Assembly (NCBI RefSeq): GCF_002252755.1 | Contig: NZ_NHOY01000025.1 | Location: 1-64,000 of the forward strand | Source: Halorubrum sp. Hd13 | Lineage (GTDB): Archaea; Halobacteriota; Halobacteria; Halobacteriales; Haloferacaceae | Length of the DNA stretch: 64,000 bases | Reading direction: 5' to 3' | Part shown: positions 61,623 through 64,000 of the stretch, in pieces | Numbering within the stretch: the stretch's first letter is position 1 | Layout: each line of letters begins with the position of its first letter | Program-made: the position numbers and the translations under genes | The notes under the pieces: generated by a model | Told to the model about the DNA's origin: nothing | The model's database searches: none | The model's input: only the letters and a program-made list of their open reading frames with translations

Positions 61623-63548
61623 TCAGACGTCCGTCTCCGCGGGCGCGCTCCCGCCGCCTCGCGGCGTAACGTAGTAGAGGTCGAAGCCGCCGTTGTCCTG
61701 AACGTGGTGGACGCCGGGCCGTGTTCCGATCTGTCTGAGCGACTCCCGTGAGTAGCGGACTTCGCGGTACGCGATCACTTCGCGCTCCACGTCGATCTCC
61801 GACACCGGGAGATATCTGGCCGCGTCTCTCCTCCCCGAGAGAAGTGCCTGAAGTTCCGCATCGTTGTACGTGGAACTGCCTTCGCTCACCTCCAGTCGGC
61901 TGTTCCGCCCCGTTCCCGGCAACAGCGCGTCGAACTCCCTTCCGGGACCGTTTCGGATTCCGCTCCACTGAATCTCCTCGCCGCGGTGTTCGATCGCGGT
62001 CTCGTAGCCGTTGACATGCCGATCACTCACGTGGTGAGTGGCGTTGTAGATATACGGCGAGGTGAACACGGTCAGGAGCGACAGCGCGAGCGCGACGGTG
62101 AGAAGCCCGAGTGCGAGGGGTTTGGCAATCTTCAACCACCCGCTCGGTATCGTCACTCCGATGCGGTGAACCGCGACCGCGCCGAGCACGATGGCGAACA
62201 TCATCCCGAACCCGTAGTGTCTAAAGAACAGGTGCGAGATCGGTCCCATGAAGTGTGCGATGAAAAACGGACCGAGGACGAGCCCAGCGTATCCGAAATA
62301 CGTGACGACTGACCGGCTGAGCGGGTCCACGTCTGTGGAGATGTTCCGCCGATCGGTGTCCCCGAACGAGTGCCAGAGCGTGTACGCGACCACCGAGAAT
62401 CCCAGCGCGATGTACACGGTCGGCACCAAGAACAGTTTCACGAACAGTTCTGGCAGGGTCGCCTCGACCGATCGCGCCGATTGGTACCGAGCTTCTACCG
62501 ACTCACCGGCATCAGCGGTCCCGAGAATCGCCTCGTACGTCGAGATGATCACCCGTTCACCGACGGAAAACACCTGGTCGAACTGGAAGATCCAGACGAG
62601 CCAGCAGACCAGTATAAACACGAACGCTCCGTACACGGGTCGAAGGTCCGAGACGAACAGGTCGAGGCGCTTGCATACCACCGCGTGCAACACCACGAGG
62701 GTCCCGAGGAGAATGATGACGTTCAACGCCACCTGCGGGTGGATGAGGATGAGCGTGACTCCCAACACCGCGAGCAGGACGTTCCACGCACCGACGGTGT
62801 CGAGGACCGATCCCTCCGCCAGGTCGCTCAAGAGCAGATCGGTGATCGAGTCGACCTCTCGTTCGCTTTTGATGTGTTTGACCAGGGCGTACAGGAACAC
62901 CGGAAAGAACCACATCGCCATCGAGTACGTGTGGAAGAACAGCCCGTTGCTGATCTGGTTGATCGGCAGGATCATGAACCCCGAGAACGCGGCGATCACG
63001 GTCATCTCTCTGTTCCCCGAGAGGGCCTTCGCGATCAGCGGAATAAACAGGGCGTACATGGCGAAGTACAGCGCGGCGACTAGGAGCATGCCCCGTTCGA
63101 TCGGGACTCCCATCGCGTCCGTCAGCAACGCCGTCGTGCTGTGTCCGCCGGGGTAGAACACCTCTCCGAACTCCATCCGTCCCGCCAACATCTCGGTCGC
63201 CCAGCCGAGGTGGGTCATCGGGTCGGCCCGTCCGTAGAACCGGTAGCTGCGGACGACCGGCAGCGCCCCGATCGCGACGGTCGTCACCAGGCCGAGCGCC
63301 ACGGCCAACCCCGCGACCCTGTCGCGACACGACCTCAGGGTGACGACGGCCGCGGAGAGAAATCCGATCGAGACGCCGATCCAAAACGGAAGCGGCGTAG
63401 CCGCGTATATCGATACCTCGTACGCCGTCGCCGGCGTCTGCCACGCAAAGGCCGTCCCGGCCGCGACGGCGACGAAGCCGACCGTGAGGAACAGCTTGCG
63501 CCACACATCGGGCGCGCTCGTGCCGAATGACCCCCGACTAACGCTCAT
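61623..63548 (-). CDS. Polytopic membrane protein, candidate glycan-assembly enzyme
   Basis: A 641-aa integral membrane protein with roughly twelve hydrophobic segments over residues 20-460 (for example LFLTVGFVAVAAGTAFAW, FWIGVSIGFLSAAVVTL, LLAVLGVTLILIHPQVALNVIILLG) and a soluble extracellular-type C-terminal domain of about 120 residues. FYGRADPMTHLGWATEML after the second pair of spans is in the loop position where GT-C enzymes carry acidic residues. Neither an oligosaccharyltransferase signature nor a polymerase signature is clear. The start is 63548 (MSVSRGSF). Confidence 0.7.
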   Translation of the reverse strand: MSVSRGSFGTSAPDVWRKLFLTVGFVAVAAGTAFAWQTPATAYEVSIYAATPLPFWIGVSIGFLSAAVVTLRSCRDRVAGLAVALGLVTTVAIGALPVVRSYRFYGRADPMTHLGWATEMLAGRMEFGEVFYPGGHSTTALLTDAMGVPIERGMLLVAALYFAMYALFIPLIAKALSGNREMTVIAAFSGFMILPINQISNGLFFHTYSMAMWFFPVFLYALVKHIKSEREVDSITDLLLSDLAEGSVLDTVGAWNVLLAVLGVTLILIHPQVALNVIILLGTLVVLHAVVCKRLDLFVSDLRPVYGAFVFILVCWLVWIFQFDQVFSVGERVIISTYEAILGTADAGESVEARYQSARSVEATLPELFVKLFLVPTVYIALGFSVVAYTLWHSFGDTDRRNISTDVDPLSRSVVTYFGYAGLVLGPFFIAHFMGPISHLFFRHYGFGMMFAIVLGAVAVHRIGVTIPSGWLKIAKPLALGLLTVALALSLLTVFTSPYIYNATHHVSDRHVNGYETAIEHRGEEIQWSGIRNGPGREFDALLPGTGRNSRLEVSEGSSTYNDAELQALLSGRRDAARYLPVSEIDVEREVIAYREVRYSRESLRQIGTRPGVHHVQDNGGFDLYYVTPRGGGSAPAETDV

Positions 63549-63769
63549 TGACCGTCGTTGGTAGTGACTCGGAATTGTTAACAGCGTCCTAACGGGGCAA
63601 AAACGGTCGAACGGCGGATATCGAACTGAACCGTCCGACGATCGGAGTGTAATATCGCTCGGTTCCCGTGCCAGCGATCCACCTGCGTCACGCATGCATT
63701 TAATTGGCGGCGCAGTCACCGCACCCGGAAATATACCTGTGTTTCGTTCACCGTTCTGCGTCGAAATTC
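63549..63769. other. Intergenic region between sulfatase-like and membrane protein genes
   Basis: 221 bases. AT-rich sequence (63560-63590 and 63700-63760) probably holds the promoter of the membrane protein gene on the minus strand. No other feature recognised. Confidence 0.4.
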
Positions 63770-64000
63770 TTACTCGGCGTATCCGAGACTTCGCAGTCGG
63801 TCGACGACGATGTCCTCGTCGATATCTCTAACCGACTCCGACGTGCCCTCTGCTGTGATCCGCGGGCGTGAGCCATGCGAATACACCAGCCACGGGATTT
63901 CCACAAGCTCCGGCACATGGATACCTTTGGGATGGCCGTACTTCCTATAAGGAAGCGGACCACTCCTGTCGCCTAGCAGCTCGCCGTGGTCAGACGTAAC
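63770..64000 (-). CDS. C-terminal part of a second sulfatase-like enzyme (cut by window end)
   Basis: The minus-strand frame open to the window edge encodes 76 residues ending in stop 63770-63772. It begins TSDHGELLGDRSGPLPYRKYGHPKG and continues IHVPELVEIPWLVYSHG, the conserved C-terminal metal-binding region of alkaline-phosphatase-superfamily sulfatases (DHGExLGD and the HPKG... segment), and ends VVDRLRSLGYAE, like the LEDLGYLE end of the enzyme at 49178. No start lies in the window, so the 5' part is outside it. Confidence 0.8.
   Translation of the reverse strand, partial: VTSDHGELLGDRSGPLPYRKYGHPKGIHVPELVEIPWLVYSHGSRPRITAEGTSESVRDIDEDIVVDRLRSLGYAE

Noticed and set aside
1-64000. tRNA, rRNA, CRISPR array and replication origin
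   Set aside because: Intergenic regions were scanned by eye for T-loop motifs, repeat-spacer periodicity and origin-type repeats with an orc1/cdc6 gene. None was found. A tool-based search could still find a missed tRNA.

Overview
The window is a stretch of haloarchaeal chromosome, most likely from a Halorubrum-like genus (Halobacteria). The sequence is very GC-rich and the proteins are acidic. It carries archaeal-only markers: ribosomal protein L21e, RNA polymerase subunit Rpo4, CheF, MptA, TrmB and a HalOD1 domain. Exported proteins have twin-arginine signals, and many genes have a TATA-like element about 25-30 bases before the start codon, as expected for leaderless transcripts. No tRNA, rRNA, CRISPR array or intact insertion sequence was seen.

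Layout. 0-8 kb: iron-sulfur assembly (sufS, sufU), a receiver-like protein whose phosphoacceptor Asp is Glu, a zinc-ribbon p27-type protein, a GlmM-type mutase, a lipoprotein and a KaiC/RecA-like ATPase group. 8-15 kb: chemotaxis block cheW <-> cheB-cheA-cheR-HEAT protein-cheF, with two palindromes in its promoter regions. 15.3-18.9 kb: HAD phosphatase, class II aldolase, ribose-1,5-bisphosphate isomerase and PfkB kinase, which match the non-carboxylating pentose bisphosphate route of halophilic archaea. 18.9-26 kb: lipoprotein, asparaginase, small membrane protein, DUF255/SPATA20 protein, TrmB regulator, cold-shock protein, MptA.

26-31.8 kb is a clearly AT-richer island: a membrane glycosyltransferase and exported polysaccharide deacetylase (PgaC/PgaB-like pair), a small zinc-finger protein and a divergent GH26-like secreted glycosidase. 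About 1.2 kb of gene debris follows, including a truncated Bat-type regulator. Core genes rpl21e-rpo4 then resume, followed by a striking multi-hairpin element, an eIF2B-family protein lacking the isomerase catalytic residues, a membrane coiled-coil protein and a HalOD1 protein.

35-64 kb is a cell-surface glycan region: an atypical WecB-like epimerase with a DPM1-like glycosyltransferase, two wHTH-membrane (DUF7344-like) proteins, glmS-glmU, several GT2/GT4 glycosyltransferases, an ABC exporter, a Wzx-type flippase, an aldo/keto reductase, two alkaline-phosphatase-superfamily (sulfatase-like) enzymes (one cut by the window end), two paralogous exported beta-helix proteins, an asparagine-synthetase-like protein without the glutaminase Cys, and a zero-gap pair of polytopic membrane protein plus Asp-box propeller. 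GlmM, GlmS and GlmU would make UDP-GlcNAc, the transferases and flippases would build and export a glycan, and the beta-helix and sulfatase-like proteins would modify or bind it. That integrated role is inference from content and order.
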